64,000 nucleotides of DNA from Propionivibrio sp. (GCA_016705685.1 JADJLB010000001.1:744001-808000); one strand, 5' to 3'. Shown: positions 44,967-61,368, numbered from the stretch's first letter. Program-made: numbers and translations. Notes: a model not told the origin generated them from the sequence alone.

Positions 44967-46135
44967 ATGACCCGTAAAATTCAGACGCTCAATGCCATTT
45001 CGAAAAAGGGACTCTCCCGCCTGCCCGAAAGCTATGTCATCAGCAATGATGGCGCCGAACCGGACGCCATTCTGGTCCGCTCACAGGTCATGCATGAGAT
45101 GCCCATTCCGGCCAGCGTATTGGCTATTGGACGCGCCGGTGCGGGCACCAACAATATCCCGATCAAGGCCATGAGCGACCGCGGTGTGGTTGTTTTCAAC
45201 GCACCGGGCGCCAACGCCAATGCGGTCAAGGAACTGGTCATCGCCGGTATGTTGATCGGAACGCGCAACATATTTCCCGCGCTCAATTTTGTGGGCGGGC
45301 TGCACGGCGACGACGAGTCACTGCACAAGCAGGTCGAGGCCGGCAAAAGCATTATGTCGGGCACGAGCTGAGCGGCAGCACACTGGGCATCATCGGTCTG
45401 GGCGCCATCGGTTCGATGCTGGCGGAAGCGGCCATTCAATTGGGCATGCACGTGATCGGCTTTGATCCGGATATCACCGTGGATGCCGCTTGGCGCCTGC
45501 CTGCGCACGTCAAGAAAGCGGCCAGTGTGGATGATCTGGTGAAGCGCGCGGATTTCATCAGTATGCACGTCCCCTTGCTTCCCGCGACCAAGGATCTGAT
45601 CAATGCCGAGCGTGTCAAGCTTATGAAGAAGGGCTGTATTCTGCTCAACTTTGCCCGCGATGGCATCGTCAATGAGCAAGCCGTGCTTGACGGACTCAAC
45701 GAAGGCAGGGTTTACGCCTACGTCTGCGACTTCCCGAGCAACCTGTTGCGGCAGCATCCGCGCTTTGTGGCACTGCCGCACCTCGGTGCATCGACCGAAG
45801 AAGCCGAAGAAAACTGTGCCGTCATGGTGGCCGACCAGGTCGCTGATTATCTGGAAAACGGCAACATTCTCAACGCCGTCAACTTTCCCAACATCGCCAT
45901 GCCGCGTGAATCCGGTTACCGGTTGGCAATCGCTAACGCTAACGTGCCGAACATGCTGGGCCAGATTTCGACGACCCTCGCGGAGGCCGGGTTGAATATC
46001 CACAACATGGTCAACAAGTCGCGGGGCGATTTCGCCTTTACGCTCGTGGATGTTGAAACGGCCGTGCCGCAATCCGTCATCGATCAGTTGACGGCCATCA
46101 GCGGCGTATTGCGCGTGCGCTACCTGCCTTCTTGA
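44967..46135 (+). CDS. serA: D-3-phosphoglycerate dehydrogenase (one-base frameshift in this sequence)
   Basis: About 390 codons when corrected. The first frame (44967-45371) covers the substrate domain. At the A-run 45345-45348 one base is missing: VEAGK is followed by nonsense and a TGA, while the alternative frame continues KHYVGHELSGSTLGIIGLGAIG, the NAD-binding motif. The second frame includes NFARDGIVNEQAVLDGL and the catalytic histidine in ALPHLGASTEEAEENCA. It ends in an ACT domain (NVPNMLGQISTTLAEAGLNI), the usual serine-sensing part. Serine biosynthesis is normally essential on minimal medium, so a sequencing indel is the simplest reading. Confidence 0.88.
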
Positions 46136-46140
46136 GAATC

Positions 46141-46168
46141 ATCACCCGGACAGCATTGTCCGGGTGAT
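46141..46168. terminator. Strong hairpin between convergent serA and rpoH
   Basis: A perfect 12-bp inverted repeat, ATCACCCGGACA (46141-46152) and TGTCCGGGTGAT (46157-46168), with loop GCAT. No clear T-run follows, so it may stabilise RNA ends or work as a weak terminator rather than as a classic one. Confidence 0.6.
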
Positions 46169-46200
46169 CAAGGCCAGAAACGGCAGCAGGACCGCTGGCT

Positions 46201-47052
46201 TCAGTTTACCAGCGGCGCCAGGCTGGAACGCATTTTCTGCATGGCTTTTGATTCGATCTGGCGAATCCGTTCAGCGGAAACGCCGTATTCAGCGGCCAGT
46301 TCGTGCAATGTGGCGGGTTCATCGCTCAGCCAGCGTTCTTCAACGATGCGACGACTGCGTTCATCAAGGGCAGATAACGCCGCTTGCAGCCCATCACCTT
46401 GCAGATGATCGTAGGTTCGCGACTCCAGCACCCGTGTTGGTTCGCTGCGATGATCTTCAAGATAAGCAATCGGTGCAAAAATATCTTCAGAATCACTGCT
46501 TGATTCAAGGGCCAGATCCTGACCCGAGAGCCGGGTTTCCATTTCGATCACTTCTTCCGGACTGACACTCAACTGATGCGCCACATCAGCTATCTGTGCG
46601 GAGGTCAGGGAACTTCCCCCCGGCTTGAGGCTCCGCAGATTGAAAAACAGTTTGCGCTGTGCCTTGGTCGTGGCCACTTTGACCATGCGCCAATTCCTCA
46701 ACACATATTCGTGAATCTCGGCCTTGATCCAGTGTATTGCGAAGGACACCAGACGCACACCACGGTCAGGGTCAAAACGCCTGACAGCCTTCATCAGGCC
46801 GACATTGCCCTCCTGAATGAGATCAGCGTGCGGCAGACCATAGCCCAAGTACCCGCGAGCGATCGACACCACCAGTCGCAGGTGCGAAAGTATCAACTGA
46901 CGCGCCGCTTCCAGGTCATCTTCATCGCGGAAGCGCGTTGCCAGCCGGATTTCATCCTCATGCGACAAAAGCGGAAATTGGCGCGTCGCCTGAATGTAGG
47001 CATCAATGGTTCCAGCCGATGATATCGTCGGAAAAACAAGAGCTTGTGTCAT
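46201..47052 (-). CDS. rpoH: RNA polymerase heat-shock sigma factor (sigma-32)
   Basis: 283 residues. Region 2 is clear (HLRLVVSIARGYLGYGLPHADLIQEGNVGLMKAVRRFDP), with region 2.4 (VRLVSFAIHWIKAEIHEYVL). The RpoH box QRKLFFNLR, specific for sigma-32, follows. Region 4 ends with helix-turn-helix TLHELAAEYGVSAERIRQIE. It directs transcription of heat-shock genes. A perfect CIRCE operator lies 35-61 bases upstream of the start, so rpoH itself appears to be under HrcA control. Confidence 0.95.
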   Translation of the reverse strand: MTQALVFPTISSAGTIDAYIQATRQFPLLSHEDEIRLATRFRDEDDLEAARQLILSHLRLVVSIARGYLGYGLPHADLIQEGNVGLMKAVRRFDPDRGVRLVSFAIHWIKAEIHEYVLRNWRMVKVATTKAQRKLFFNLRSLKPGGSSLTSAQIADVAHQLSVSPEEVIEMETRLSGQDLALESSSDSEDIFAPIAYLEDHRSEPTRVLESRTYDHLQGDGLQAALSALDERSRRIVEERWLSDEPATLHELAAEYGVSAERIRQIESKAMQKMRSSLAPLVN

Positions 47053-47086
47053 TGAAATTTCTCCTTTCCAAATCTATATGCGAATT

Positions 47087-47113
47087 TTAGCACTCCAATG
47101 GCAAGAGTGCTAA
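47087..47113. promoter_or_regulatory. CIRCE element (HrcA operator) upstream of rpoH
   Basis: TTAGCACTC-N9-GAGTGCTAA, an exact match to the CIRCE consensus with the canonical nine-base spacer, placed in the rpoH promoter region. Known role: HrcA repressor binding site of heat-shock genes. It is far enough (258 bases) from tRNA-Tyr on the other strand to be assigned to rpoH. Confidence 0.95.
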
Positions 47114-47326
47114 TCTTGGAGAAAGTTTCGTGTATCCGTTTGTAATCGGGGCGATTTCCAATTTTGATTGGCCGGCCGGCTTTTGGTAGTTGTCGGCCAT
47201 CAGGCAAGTGCCGAAGTCATCGTCATGGCGCTGGATCGTCGAGTGACAAGGCAGTGGTTTGTCCGCAGAAATAGCTCTTGCCGGCATGATTTCTGCTAAA
47301 ATGTTGCCCGAATCTGAACAAACAGT

Positions 47327-47355
47327 TTGACAATTCTTTACTGGCGCGTCATAAT
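47327..47355 (+). promoter_or_regulatory. Sigma-70 promoter of the tRNA-tuf cluster
   Basis: TTGACA at 47327-47332 and CATAAT at 47350-47355 with 17-base spacing, ending 15 bases before tRNA-Tyr. It probably drives tRNA-Tyr, tRNA-Gly, tRNA-Thr and tuf as one transcript. Confidence 0.8.
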
Positions 47356-47370
47356 TTCCGGTTCCGAGTT

Positions 47371-47455
47371 GGAGGGATACCCAAGCGGTCAACGGGATCA
47401 GACTGTAAATCTGACGGCTCTGCCTTCGAAGGTTCGAATCCTTCTCCCTCCACCA
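47371..47455 (+). tRNA. tRNA-Tyr (anticodon GTA)
   Basis: Acceptor GGAGGGA pairs with TCCCTCC, followed by A and encoded CCA. Anticodon loop CTGTAAA gives GTA. A long variable arm, as expected for tRNA-Tyr, and a normal GGTTCGAATCC T-arm. First of three tandem tRNAs before tuf, a conserved order in proteobacteria. Confidence 0.97.
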
Positions 47456-47506
47456 AGATGTTGCTGAAGGCGGGTTGTAGTGGTTGTGATGCGGGTAAAT
47501 GGTTGC

Positions 47507-47580
47507 GCGGGTGTAGCTCAATGGTAGAGCTGAAGCCTTCCAAGCTTATGACGAGGGTTCGATTCCCTTCACCCGCTCCA
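47507..47580 (+). tRNA. tRNA-Gly (anticodon TCC)
   Basis: Acceptor GCGGGTG pairs with CACCCGC, discriminator T and encoded CCA. Anticodon loop CTTCCAA gives TCC. D-arm AGCTCAATGGTAGAGCT and T-arm GGGTTCGATTCCC are normal. Confidence 0.97.
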
Positions 47581-47628
47581 CGTTTCGGTTTGGGATAGAG
47601 TGCCTAAGTGTCTGTTTGCAAGCAGGAT

Positions 47629-47703
<75 letters not shown>

Positions 47704-47753
47704 AGGTTCATGCTTCGTGATTTTTTAACATCTAACGTTTTGAGGTACCGGCA

Positions 47754-48943
<1,190 letters not shown>

Positions 48944-48997
48944 AGGATCAAAGACGCTGGGGCGCCCCATTGTTGGAGTGTCCTATGTCTCTGCTGC

Positions 48998-49073
48998 AGG
49001 GGTATAGCTCAACTGGCAGAGCGTCGGTCTCCAAAACCGAAGGTTGGGGGTTCGATTCCCTCTGCCCCTGCCA
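48998..49073 (+). tRNA. tRNA-Trp (anticodon CCA)
   Basis: Acceptor AGGGGTA pairs with TGCCCCT, discriminator G and encoded CCA. Anticodon loop TCTCCAAAA gives CCA. It lies between tuf and secE, the conserved position of tRNA-Trp in proteobacteria. Confidence 0.97.
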
Positions 49074-49096
49074 TCACTAAGAGTAAAGCTGACGAA

Positions 49097-49450
49097 ATGG
49101 CCGATAAAATCAAGTTTGCGCTGGCGCTATTGCTGCTCGTTGCCGGCGTGGCGGGTTTTTACCTGCTGGCCGAGCGTGCGATGATCCTGCGCGTGCTGGC
49201 GGTCTTCGCCGGATTCGGCCTGGGTGCCCTGGTCGCGTGGCAGACCGAACCGGGCCGTCAGTTCTTTGGATTCGCCAAAGAAGCTACGGTTGAAGCGAAG
49301 AAGGTTGTCTGGCCGACTCGCAAAGAAACCCTGCAAACCACAGGATTGGTGTTTGCGTTCGTGATAGTCATGGCTGCGTTTCTCTGGCTGACTGACAAGA
49401 GCCTGGAGTGGGTGTTGTATGACCTGGTTCTTGGATGGAGAAAAACATGA
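49097..49450 (+). CDS. secE: Preprotein translocase subunit SecE
   Basis: 117 residues with three hydrophobic helices, like E. coli SecE rather than the single-helix short form. The conserved cytoplasmic hinge [21 protein letters not shown] precedes the essential last helix ([20 protein letters not shown]). It clamps SecY in the Sec translocon. Its stop overlaps the nusG start (ATGA). Confidence 0.93.
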   Translation: MADKIKFALALLLLVAGVAGFYLLAERAMILRVLAVFAGFGLGALVAWQTEPGRQFFGFAKEATVEAKKVVWPTRKETLQTTGLVFAFVIVMAAFLWLTDKSLEWVLYDLVLGWRKT

Positions 49451-49980
49451 GCAAACGCTGGTATGTCGTTCATGCCTATTCGGGTTTCGAAAAGAGCGTG
49501 CAGCGCGCGCTGGAAGAACGCATTACCCGCCAGGGAATGCAGGAGGTGTTCGGACGCATTCTGGTGCCGGTAGAGGAAGTCGTTGAACTGAAACTGGGCC
49601 AGAAAAGTATCTCCGAGCGCAAGTTCTTTCCGGGCTACGTGTTGGTGGAAATGGAGATGAACGACGAGTCGTGGCATCTCGTGAAAAGCACGCCAAAGGT
49701 TACCGGCTTTGTCGGCGGTTCCGCCAACAAACCAACTCCGATTTCCGAGAAAGAAGTCGAAAAGATCATGCAGCAGATACAGGACGGTGTTGAAAAACCG
49801 CGTCCGAAAGTCCTGTTTGAGCCCGGCGAGGTTGTTCGCGTGAAGGACGGCCCCTTCACCGATTTCCATGGCTCGGTTGAAAATGTGAATTACGAGAAGA
49901 ATCGTCTGCGTGTGTCCGTGACCATTTTCGGTCGTGCAACCCCGGTCGAGTTGGAGTTTGGGCAGGTTGAGAAGGCTTGA
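49447..49980 (+). CDS. nusG: Transcription antitermination factor NusG
   Basis: 177 residues from the ATG at 49447 ([18 protein letters not shown]). The NGN domain contains [19 protein letters not shown] and [20 protein letters not shown]; a KOW domain starts at [19 protein letters not shown]. It binds RNA polymerase, reduces pausing and links it to Rho or the ribosome. It overlaps secE by four bases. Confidence 0.96.
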   Translation: MSKRWYVVHAYSGFEKSVQRALEERITRQGMQEVFGRILVPVEEVVELKLGQKSISERKFFPGYVLVEMEMNDESWHLVKSTPKVTGFVGGSANKPTPISEKEVEKIMQQIQDGVEKPRPKVLFEPGEVVRVKDGPFTDFHGSVENVNYEKNRLRVSVTIFGRATPVELEFGQVEKA

Positions 49981-50102
49981 TTCTGCTCGGGTTATTACGC
50001 TTTGATCAACTTCGGGGCGTGTAAGAGCTGCTGCCCTCAGGGTCGCATACGTTGTTGGGGAGCGTTAAAAGCGCGTTTGTACCCATTTAAAGGAGTTTAA
50101 CC

Positions 50103-50534
50103 GTGGCAAAGAAAATTGTCGGCTATATCAAGCTGCAAGTGCCGGCGGGCAAGGCCAATCCCTCGCCTCCGATCGGTCCCGCGCTGGGTCAGCGTGGTTT
50201 GAATATCATGGAATTCTGCAAAGCCTTCAACGCCCAGACTCAGAGTCTGGAGCCGGGCTTGCCGATTCCGGTGGTGATAACCGCCTTCGCGGACAAGAGC
50301 TTCACCTTCATCATGAAGACGCCGCCGGCTAGCATTCTGATCAAGAAGGCAGCGGGCGTTCAGAAGGGAAGTCCTAAGCCCCATACCGACAAGGTGGGCA
50401 AACTTACCCGTGCCCAGTGCGAAGCCATCGCGACGCAGAAGATGCCCGATCTGACGGCCGCCGACATGGATGCGGCAGTGCGTACGATCGCCGGCAGCGC
50501 CCGTTCGATGGGCATTACCGTGGAGGGACTGTGA
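50103..50534 (+). CDS. rplK: 50S ribosomal protein L11
   Basis: 143 residues from a GTG at 50103, with AAAGGAG at 50090-50096. The opening [20 protein letters not shown] and the segment [21 protein letters not shown] are diagnostic. It binds 23S rRNA in the GTPase-associated centre. It is followed by rplA after one base. Confidence 0.97.
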   Translation: MAKKIVGYIKLQVPAGKANPSPPIGPALGQRGLNIMEFCKAFNAQTQSLEPGLPIPVVITAFADKSFTFIMKTPPASILIKKAAGVQKGSPKPHTDKVGKLTRAQCEAIATQKMPDLTAADMDAAVRTIAGSARSMGITVEGL

Positions 50535-50535
50535 A

Positions 50536-51225
50536 ATGGCAACGTTGAGCAAGCGCCAAAAGGCCATCCAGGGAAAAGTGGATCGCAACAAGAGCTATGC
50601 GATCGGTGACGCGCTAAGTCTGGCCAAGCAATTTGCCACGGCCAAGTTTGACGAATCGATTGACGTTGCCGTCAGCCTCGGTATCGACGCACGCAAATCG
50701 GATCAGCTGGTTCGTGGTTCCGTTGTATTGCCTGCCGGCATTGGCAAGACCATACGTGTTGCCGTTTTCGCCCAGGGCGAAAAGGCCGAAGCGGCCAAGG
50801 CAGCGGGTGCGGATATCGTCGGTTTTGAGGATCTCGCTGCGGATATCAAAGCGGGAAACATGAACTTCGACGTGGTGATCGCCACTCCCGATGCGATGCG
50901 CGTCGTGGGTCAACTCGGTCAGATTCTCGGTCCCCGGGGTCTGATGCCGAACCCGAAAGTCGGCACCGTGACGATGGACGTGACTACCGGCGTCAAGAAT
51001 GCCAAGGCCGGTCAGGTTCAGTACCGTACCGATAAGGGCGGTATCGTGCATAGCACGATTGGCCGGGCTTCATTTGCCCCTGAGAAACTCGAACAAAACC
51101 TGAAGGCCTTGATTGAGGCATTGATCAAGGCAAAACCGGCCAATTCAAAGGGCCAATACCTGAAGAAAGTGGCCATATCGAGCACGATGGGGCCAGGTGT
51201 ACGAGTGGATGCAGCCACTCTGTAA
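50536..51225 (+). CDS. rplA: 50S ribosomal protein L1
   Basis: 229 residues from the ATG at 50536 ([19 protein letters not shown]). Core motifs [36 protein letters not shown] and the C-terminal [11 protein letters not shown] are present. It binds the L1 stalk of 23S rRNA and in other bacteria represses its own rplKA mRNA. Coupled to rplK by a one-base gap. Confidence 0.97.
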   Translation: MATLSKRQKAIQGKVDRNKSYAIGDALSLAKQFATAKFDESIDVAVSLGIDARKSDQLVRGSVVLPAGIGKTIRVAVFAQGEKAEAAKAAGADIVGFEDLAADIKAGNMNFDVVIATPDAMRVVGQLGQILGPRGLMPNPKVGTVTMDVTTGVKNAKAGQVQYRTDKGGIVHSTIGRASFAPEKLEQNLKALIEALIKAKPANSKGQYLKKVAISSTMGPGVRVDAATL

Positions 51226-51496
51226 GGATGTGATTCAGGGTCGATGTGCGACCCTGAGAAAGCTTTGGGCTGCTGGTCGTTTCGTGGCCGGCAGATCGTC
51301 AAAGACCGCAGGTGCCAAAAGGCGGAGTTTGCCCGAAGGTCTAAGTGTGTGAGCGGCCTGCGTAGACGGTGTGCCCCGAACAGGATTTCTTTGCAGTTGC
51401 TACCGAAGAACTGCCGGTACTTTTTGTTCAGGTCGCCGTAAGTGCGATATGTCCGACCGGACGTATCTCGTGTTGACTTGATTGGAGGAAAGGCCC
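51226..51496 (+). promoter_or_regulatory. rplJ leader region (likely L10 autoregulatory leader)
   Basis: 271 bases between rplA and rplJ without a gene. It starts with a perfect 8-bp hairpin, CAGGGTCG (51236-51243) and CGACCCTG (51249-51256), then further self-complementary DNA. In proteobacteria this interval holds the L10 leader to which L10-L12 binds to repress translation. I infer that role by position; I did not fold it. GGAGG at 51484-51488 serves rplJ. Confidence 0.55.
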
Positions 51497-51994
51497 ATGG
51501 GTCTCAATCTTGAAGAAAAAAAAGCCGTCGTGGCAGAAGTATCGGCTCAGGTAGCGTCCGCCCAGACCATTGTCGTGGCTGAATACAGCGGTTTGGAAGT
51601 GGCTCATCTCACCAAGCTTCGCTCTCAGGCACGCAATGCTGGCGTATATCTGCGTGTACTCAAGAACACGTTGGTGCGGCGCGCCGTCGCTGGCAGTGCG
51701 TTTGCCGATCTTGCCGGTTCAATGACGGGCCCTTTGATTTACAGCATTTCGAAGGATCCGGTTTCGGCAGCAAAGGTGATGAATGACTTTGCGAAAACCA
51801 ATGACAAGCTGGTTCTTAAAGCAGGCAGCATTGCCGGCAAAGTGCTGGACAAAGCCGGTGTGCAAGAGCTGGCTTCGATTCCGGGACGCGAAGAGTTGCT
51901 CGGCAGATTGCTCGGCATGATGCAAGCGCCGGTCACCGGATTTGCCTGCGCACTGGCTTCGCTGGCCAAGCAGCGCGAAGAAGCGGTTGCTTGA
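51497..51994 (+). CDS. rplJ: 50S ribosomal protein L10
   Basis: 165 residues from the ATG at 51497 ([20 protein letters not shown]), placed after GGAGGAAAGG. Typical segments: [37 protein letters not shown] and [17 protein letters not shown]. It anchors L7/L12 dimers to the ribosome and likely controls its own operon through the leader upstream. Confidence 0.96.
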   Translation: MGLNLEEKKAVVAEVSAQVASAQTIVVAEYSGLEVAHLTKLRSQARNAGVYLRVLKNTLVRRAVAGSAFADLAGSMTGPLIYSISKDPVSAAKVMNDFAKTNDKLVLKAGSIAGKVLDKAGVQELASIPGREELLGRLLGMMQAPVTGFACALASLAKQREEAVA

Positions 51995-52055
51995 TCGGAA
52001 TTGAGCAAGCTTATTTACAGTCTTTACAAGTATCCAGATTTAGGAGTTTATTGAT

Positions 52056-52427
52056 ATGGCAATCACCAAAGAAGACATCCTCGAAGCCGTCGGCTCGATG
52101 ACGGTTATGGACCTTAACGATCTGGTTAAGGCATTCGAAGTGAAGTTTGGCGTTTCCGCTGCGTCCATGGCCGTAGCGGGTCCGGCTGCCGCCGCGACCG
52201 TCGTTGCAGAAGAGCAAACCGAATTCACCGTCATGCTGCTTGGTTTTGGCGAGAAGAAGGTTGAAGTGATCAAGGTTGTGCGCTCCGCCACAGGACTGGG
52301 CCTCAAGGAAGCCAAGGATCTTGTTGACGGTGCGCCCAAGGCCGTCAAGGAAGGAGTGTCCAAAGCTGATGCTGAAGCGCTCAAGAAGTTGCTTGAGGAT
52401 GCAGGCGCAAAGGCCGAGATCAAGTAA
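52056..52427 (+). CDS. rplL: 50S ribosomal protein L7/L12
   Basis: 123 residues starting [20 protein letters not shown]. The N-terminal dimer domain, an alanine-rich hinge ([17 protein letters not shown]), and the C-terminal domain with [20 protein letters not shown] and [20 protein letters not shown] match the family. It recruits translation factors to the ribosome. A terminator/attenuator follows before rpoB. Confidence 0.97.
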   Translation: MAITKEDILEAVGSMTVMDLNDLVKAFEVKFGVSAASMAVAGPAAAATVVAEEQTEFTVMLLGFGEKKVEVIKVVRSATGLGLKEAKDLVDGAPKAVKEGVSKADAEALKKLLEDAGAKAEIK

Positions 52428-52444
52428 TCGCGGCTTGGCGAGTT

Positions 52445-52485
52445 GGGCTGGCTGCTTTTAGCAGCCGGCCCTTTTTGTGTTTTTC
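52445..52485 (+). terminator. Terminator/attenuator between rplL and rpoB
   Basis: A 12-bp stem GGGCTGGCTGCT (52445-52456) and AGCAGCCGGCCC (52460-52471) with one T-G wobble, loop TTT, followed by TTTTTGTGTTTTT. In other proteobacteria partial readthrough here sets the ratio of ribosomal proteins to RNA polymerase. Confidence 0.88.
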
Positions 52486-52696
52486 TGGAAACGAATTTGT
52501 TGTACTTCGTTTCTGCTGTTTGGATGTGCAGTTTTGTAGCGGGAATACGAAAACGCGAGTGGCTGTGATGAGGGTAGTCAAGGAGTCATACTCATCCGTT
52601 TAGTCGATTTTTCGTTATTCCGTTGCGAACCGGCTCGAATCTCTCGATTCTTGACGGGATGCGCTAGAGGATTTTCTTTCTAAGCTCGGAGCGACC
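52486..52696. other. rpoB upstream region
   Basis: About 210 bases between the attenuator and rpoB. No gene seen. It may contain RNA processing sites or an rpoB promoter, but I cannot identify one with confidence. Confidence 0.4.
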
Positions 52697-55600
52697 ATGA
52701 CCTACTCCTATACCGAGAAAAAACGTATCCGCAAGAGTTTCGCCAAGCGCGTAAACGTGCTTGACGTCCCTTTCCTGCTGGCCACGCAACTGGATTCATT
52801 TACCGCTTTTCTGCAGGCGGCCGTACCGCCAGCACAGCGTAAGAACCAAGGCTTGCAGGCTGCGTTTTCCTCGATCTTCCCGATCGTCAGTCATAGCGGC
52901 AATGCCCGGTTGGAGTTCGTAAGCTTTGCTTTGGCCGAGCCCGCATTTGACGTCAAGGAATGTCAACAGCGCGGTTTGACTTTTGCTTCGGCCCTGCGCT
53001 CAAAGGTTCGTTTGATTATTCTCGACCGCGAAGCGCCTGATACGATCAAAGAGATCAAGGAGCAGGAAGTCTATATGGGAGAAATCCCGTTGATGACGAC
53101 GACCGGTTCTTTCGTCATCAACGGAACGGAACGGGTCATCGTTTCGCAGCTGCATCGCTCTCCTGGCGTGTTTTTCGAACATGATCGAGGCAAAACGCAC
53201 AGTTCGGGCAAGCTGCTGTTCTCCGCGCGCGTGATTCCTTACCGTGGTTCGTGGCTGGACTTCGAGTTTGATCCGAAAGATACGCTTTTCTTCCGCGTTG
53301 ACCGTCGCCGCAAGATGCCGGCCACGACGCTGCTGAAGGCCATTGGCCTGACGTCCGAGCAAATCCTGCGCGAGTTCTTCGAGTTTGATACGTTTCAGCT
53401 CGGCAAGAAGGGTATCGAGTTTCAACTTGTTCCCGAACGCCTCCGCGGCGAGGTGGCGCGCTTCGATTTCTGCGACAAATCCGGCAAGGTTCTCGTCGCC
53501 AAAGATAAACGGATAACTGGAAAGCATATTCGCGAGCTCGACGCGGCTGGAATCAAGCAGATCATCGTGCCAAATGACTTTCTTGTCGGCCGCGTTATTG
53601 CCCAGAACGTTATCGATAAAAACACGGGCGAAATCATCGCCAATGCGAACGATGAAATCAGCGAGGCGTCACTTGCCAAACTGATCGAAGCGGATGTGGA
53701 TACGCTACGGACTTTGTACATCAACGATCTGGATCGTGGCGGCTTTATCTCTCAGACGCTGCGTGTGGACGAAACGGTGTCGAAGCAGGCAGCGCGGGTT
53801 GCCATTTATCGCATGATGCGCCCCGGCGAGCCGCCCACGGAAGAGGCGGTTGAGATTCTATTCAATGGATTGTTCTACTCGGACGATCGTTACGATCTCT
53901 CGGCCGTCGGCCGGATGAAATTCAACCGACGCGTCGTCCGCAAGGATGTTGTTGAATACAAGGTCATGGTCAAGCATGTACCGGCCAAACGCGAGGCCAT
54001 TGTCAATGCCATTATTGAAGTCGCGGGAGGGTCGCCGGCAGCCGTTGAACAACTGCTTTCCGAATTGTCGTTCGGCTTGCGTGCGGTGGCCGAAAACCTG
54101 ACCGAGGAAGATGCCACGGCGCTTTCGGGCAAGTTGAAAAGCCTTAGCGTCAACAACGAAATTCGTGAGCAACTGACGTTATCGCCTCGCGATATCGTTG
54201 AGGTTATCAAGATTCTTGTCGAATTACGCAATGGTCGCGGCGAGATCGACGATATCGATCACCTTGGCAATCGGCGTGTGCGTTCCGTTGGCGAACTGGC
54301 CGAGAACCAGTTCCGTGCCGGTCTTGTCCGGGTTGAGCGCGCTGTCAAGGAGCGCCTCTCGCAAGCCGAGTCCGACAACCTGATGCCCCATGATCTGATC
54401 AACGCCAAACCGATCAGTGCCGCTGTCCGGGAGTTTTTCGGGTCCAGTCAACTTTCGCAGTTCATGGATCAGACCAATCCGCTTTCGGAAATCACGCACA
54501 AGCGTCGTGTTTCGGCGCTTGGCCCAGGCGGGTTGACGCGTGAGCGTGCCGGATTTGAGGTGCGTGACGTACATCCGACGCACTATGGCCGCGTCTGTCC
54601 GATCGAAACTCCGGAAGGCCCAAATATCGGGCTGATCAACTCGTTGGCACTTTATGCCCGGACCAATGAATATGGTTTTCTCGAGACGCCGTATCGCAAG
54701 GTGATCGACAGCAAGGTGACCTGCGAGATTGAGTATCTTTCGGCTATTGAAGAAGGCAACTACATCATTGCCCAGGCCAATGCGGCGTTGGATGGTGTGG
54801 GTACGCTGACCGACGGCTTGGTGACCTGCCGTGAGAAGGGCGAAACGATTCTTGCCGAGCCCTCGCGCGTCCAGTACATGGACGTGGCACCGGGGCAGAT
54901 CGTCTCGGTTGCCGCTTCCTTGATCCCTTTCCTTGAGCACGACGATGCCAATCGCGCGCTGATGGGCGCCAACATGCAACGTCAGGCAGTGCCTTGTCTG
55001 CGTCCGGAGAAACCGGTCGTCGGCACGGGAATCGAGCGCACCGTCGCCGTCGATTCGGGTACGGCCGTGCAGGCGCTGCGTGGAGGCAAGGTTGATTACG
55101 TCGATGCCTCGCGCATTGTTGTTCGCGTCAATGACAACGAGACGGTTTCGGGCGAAGTCGGCGTCGATATTTACAACCTTGTCAAATACACGCGTTCCAA
55201 CCAGAACACCAACATCAATCAGCGGCCGCTGGTCCGTGTCGGCGATGTCATTGCTCAAGGCGACGTTGTCGCCGACGGCGCATCGACCGATAAGGGTGAG
55301 TTGGCGCTCGGCCAGAATATGTTGATCGCATTCATGCCGTGGAATGGGTACAACTTCGAAGATTCGATTCTGATTTCCGAGCGTGTCGTTTCCGAGGACC
55401 GTTTCACTTCGATTCACATCGAAGAACTTACCGTTGTTGCGCGCGACACCAAGCTCGGGCCGGAGGAAATAACCCGCGATATCGCATCATTGGGCGAGTC
55501 GCAACTGTCGCGCCTTGACGAGTCCGGTATCGTATATATCGGTGCTGAAGTCGAGGCGGGGGATGTGCTGGTTGGCAAGGTCACGCCCAAGGGCGAAACC

Positions 55601-56980
55601 CAACTGACGCCGGAAGAGAAACTGCTGCGGGCAATCTTCGGTGAGAAAGCATCCGACGTTAAGGATACTTCGCTGCGCGTGCAGTCCGGAATTGCCGGCA
55701 CCGTTATCGATGTTCAGGTGTTTACCCGCGAAGGGATTGAACGTGACAAACGCGCGCAGTCGATCATTGACGATCATCTGCGCGGATACAAACTCGATCT
55801 GGCCGACCAGCTGCGTATTGTCGAGCGCGACGCCTTCGCCCGCGTTGAGCGTTTGATCGTCGGCAAGGCGGCCAATGGTGGTCCGAAGCGTTTGGCCAAG
55901 GGCAGTGCAATCACCAAGGACTATCTCGCCGGGATCGACGCGCACCACTGGTTCGATATCCGCATGGCTGACGACGAAATTGCCCAGCAGCTCGAGTCGC
56001 TCCGTGAGGGACTGGAGCAGACACGCAAGGAATTCGATATCGCCTTCGAAGAGAAGCGCAAGAAGCTGACCCAGGGCGACGAATTGCCGCCGGGCGTTCA
56101 GAAGATGGTCAAAGTCTACGTGGCCGTCAAGCGTCGCTTGCAGTCGGGCGACAAGATGGCCGGGCGTCACGGAAACAAGGGCGTCGTTTCCCGTATTGTG
56201 CCCGTTGAGGACATGCCGTATATGGCCGATGGCCGCCCGGTCGATATTGTCCTCAATCCGCTTGGCGTGCCGTCGCGAATGAACGTCGGTCAGGTGCTTG
56301 AAGTCCACTTGGGTCTTGCGGCCAAGGGTCTCGGTTTCAAGATTGGCGAGATGCTGCGACGTCAGGCAAGCGCCAAGGAAGTTCGGGGTTTCCTTGAGCA
56401 GATATATAACAGCAGTGGCAGACCCGAGAACCTTGACGAGTTGCAGGATGGCGAGATTCTTGAAATGGCCGGCAACCTGGAAGCCGGTGTTCCTTTTGCG
56501 ACTCCCGTCTTTGACGGTGCCAAGGAAGAGGAGATCAAGGAAATGCTTAGACTGGCGGGCATGCCGGAGTCCGGGCAGATGACCTTGTTCGACGGGCGTA
56601 CCGGCGAACGTTTTGAGCGCCAGGTCACGGTCGGCTACATGCATGTTCTGAAGCTACACCACCTGGTGGATGACAAGATGCACGCGCGCTCGACGGGACC
56701 ATACTCGCTGGTGACCCAGCAACCCTTGGGCGGCAAGGCACAGTTCGGTGGCCAGCGCTTCGGCGAAATGGAAGTGTGGGCGCTTGAAGCCTATGGCGCC
56801 GCTTATGTGCTGCAGGAAATGCTGACCGTCAAGTCGGATGATGTAAACGGCCGGACCAAGGTGTATGAGAGCATCGTCAAGGGCGATCACAAGATCGAAG
56901 CCGGTATGCCTGAGTCTTTCAATGTGCTGGTCAAGGAAATACGCTCGCTGGCCATTGATATTGATCTTGATCGCTATTAA
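52697..56980 (+). CDS. rpoB: DNA-directed RNA polymerase subunit beta
   Basis: 1427 residues starting [19 protein letters not shown]. The rifampicin region is wild-type in appearance ([40 protein letters not shown]). [19 protein letters not shown] and the C-terminal [17 protein letters not shown] and [18 protein letters not shown] are intact. It forms the catalytic cleft with beta-prime. No frameshift found. rpoC follows after 88 bases. Confidence 0.98.
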   Translation: MTYSYTEKKRIRKSFAKRVNVLDVPFLLATQLDSFTAFLQAAVPPAQRKNQGLQAAFSSIFPIVSHSGNARLEFVSFALAEPAFDVKECQQRGLTFASALRSKVRLIILDREAPDTIKEIKEQEVYMGEIPLMTTTGSFVINGTERVIVSQLHRSPGVFFEHDRGKTHSSGKLLFSARVIPYRGSWLDFEFDPKDTLFFRVDRRRKMPATTLLKAIGLTSEQILREFFEFDTFQLGKKGIEFQLVPERLRGEVARFDFCDKSGKVLVAKDKRITGKHIRELDAAGIKQIIVPNDFLVGRVIAQNVIDKNTGEIIANANDEISEASLAKLIEADVDTLRTLYINDLDRGGFISQTLRVDETVSKQAARVAIYRMMRPGEPPTEEAVEILFNGLFYSDDRYDLSAVGRMKFNRRVVRKDVVEYKVMVKHVPAKREAIVNAIIEVAGGSPAAVEQLLSELSFGLRAVAENLTEEDATALSGKLKSLSVNNEIREQLTLSPRDIVEVIKILVELRNGRGEIDDIDHLGNRRVRSVGELAENQFRAGLVRVERAVKERLSQAESDNLMPHDLINAKPISAAVREFFGSSQLSQFMDQTNPLSEITHKRRVSALGPGGLTRERAGFEVRDVHPTHYGRVCPIETPEGPNIGLINSLALYARTNEYGFLETPYRKVIDSKVTCEIEYLSAIEEGNYIIAQANAALDGVGTLTDGLVTCREKGETILAEPSRVQYMDVAPGQIVSVAASLIPFLEHDDANRALMGANMQRQAVPCLRPEKPVVGTGIERTVAVDSGTAVQALRGGKVDYVDASRIVVRVNDNETVSGEVGVDIYNLVKYTRSNQNTNINQRPLVRVGDVIAQGDVVADGASTDKGELALGQNMLIAFMPWNGYNFEDSILISERVVSEDRFTSIHIEELTVVARDTKLGPEEITRDIASLGESQLSRLDESGIVYIGAEVEAGDVLVGKVTPKGETQLTPEEKLLRAIFGEKASDVKDTSLRVQSGIAGTVIDVQVFTREGIERDKRAQSIIDDHLRGYKLDLADQLRIVERDAFARVERLIVGKAANGGPKRLAKGSAITKDYLAGIDAHHWFDIRMADDEIAQQLESLREGLEQTRKEFDIAFEEKRKKLTQGDELPPGVQKMVKVYVAVKRRLQSGDKMAGRHGNKGVVSRIVPVEDMPYMADGRPVDIVLNPLGVPSRMNVGQVLEVHLGLAAKGLGFKIGEMLRRQASAKEVRGFLEQIYNSSGRPENLDELQDGEILEMAGNLEAGVPFATPVFDGAKEEEIKEMLRLAGMPESGQMTLFDGRTGERFERQVTVGYMHVLKLHHLVDDKMHARSTGPYSLVTQQPLGGKAQFGGQRFGEMEVWALEAYGAAYVLQEMLTVKSDDVNGRTKVYESIVKGDHKIEAGMPESFNVLVKEIRSLAIDIDLDRY

Positions 56981-57068
56981 GCGTTCTGCCGACGTATAGA
57001 AGAAACGCTGAAATAAACTTTGGCTTCAGCTTATGGAATTTGGGTTCTCGCCCTGATCGGAGTGAAAG

Positions 57069-61277
<4,209 letters not shown>

Positions 61278-61316
61278 CTTGGGACGGGTTAGACCCTAGA
61301 ATTCCGGGTCTTTGTC

Positions 61317-61342
61317 GGCTGGGGCTAACCATTGCCCCAGCC
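61317..61342 (+). terminator. Hairpin after rpoC
   Basis: A perfect 9-bp stem, GGCTGGGGC (61317-61325) and GCCCCAGCC (61334-61342), eight-base loop, about 40 bases after the rpoC stop. It is followed by A/T-rich DNA rather than a pure T-run. Confidence 0.6.
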
Positions 61343-61368
61343 AGTTAAATAATAAATTGCCGGGGCGG

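Noticed and set aside
54224-56644. Long minus-strand frames inside rpoB
   Set aside because: Shadow frames of a highly conserved gene with strong codon bias; no independent support.
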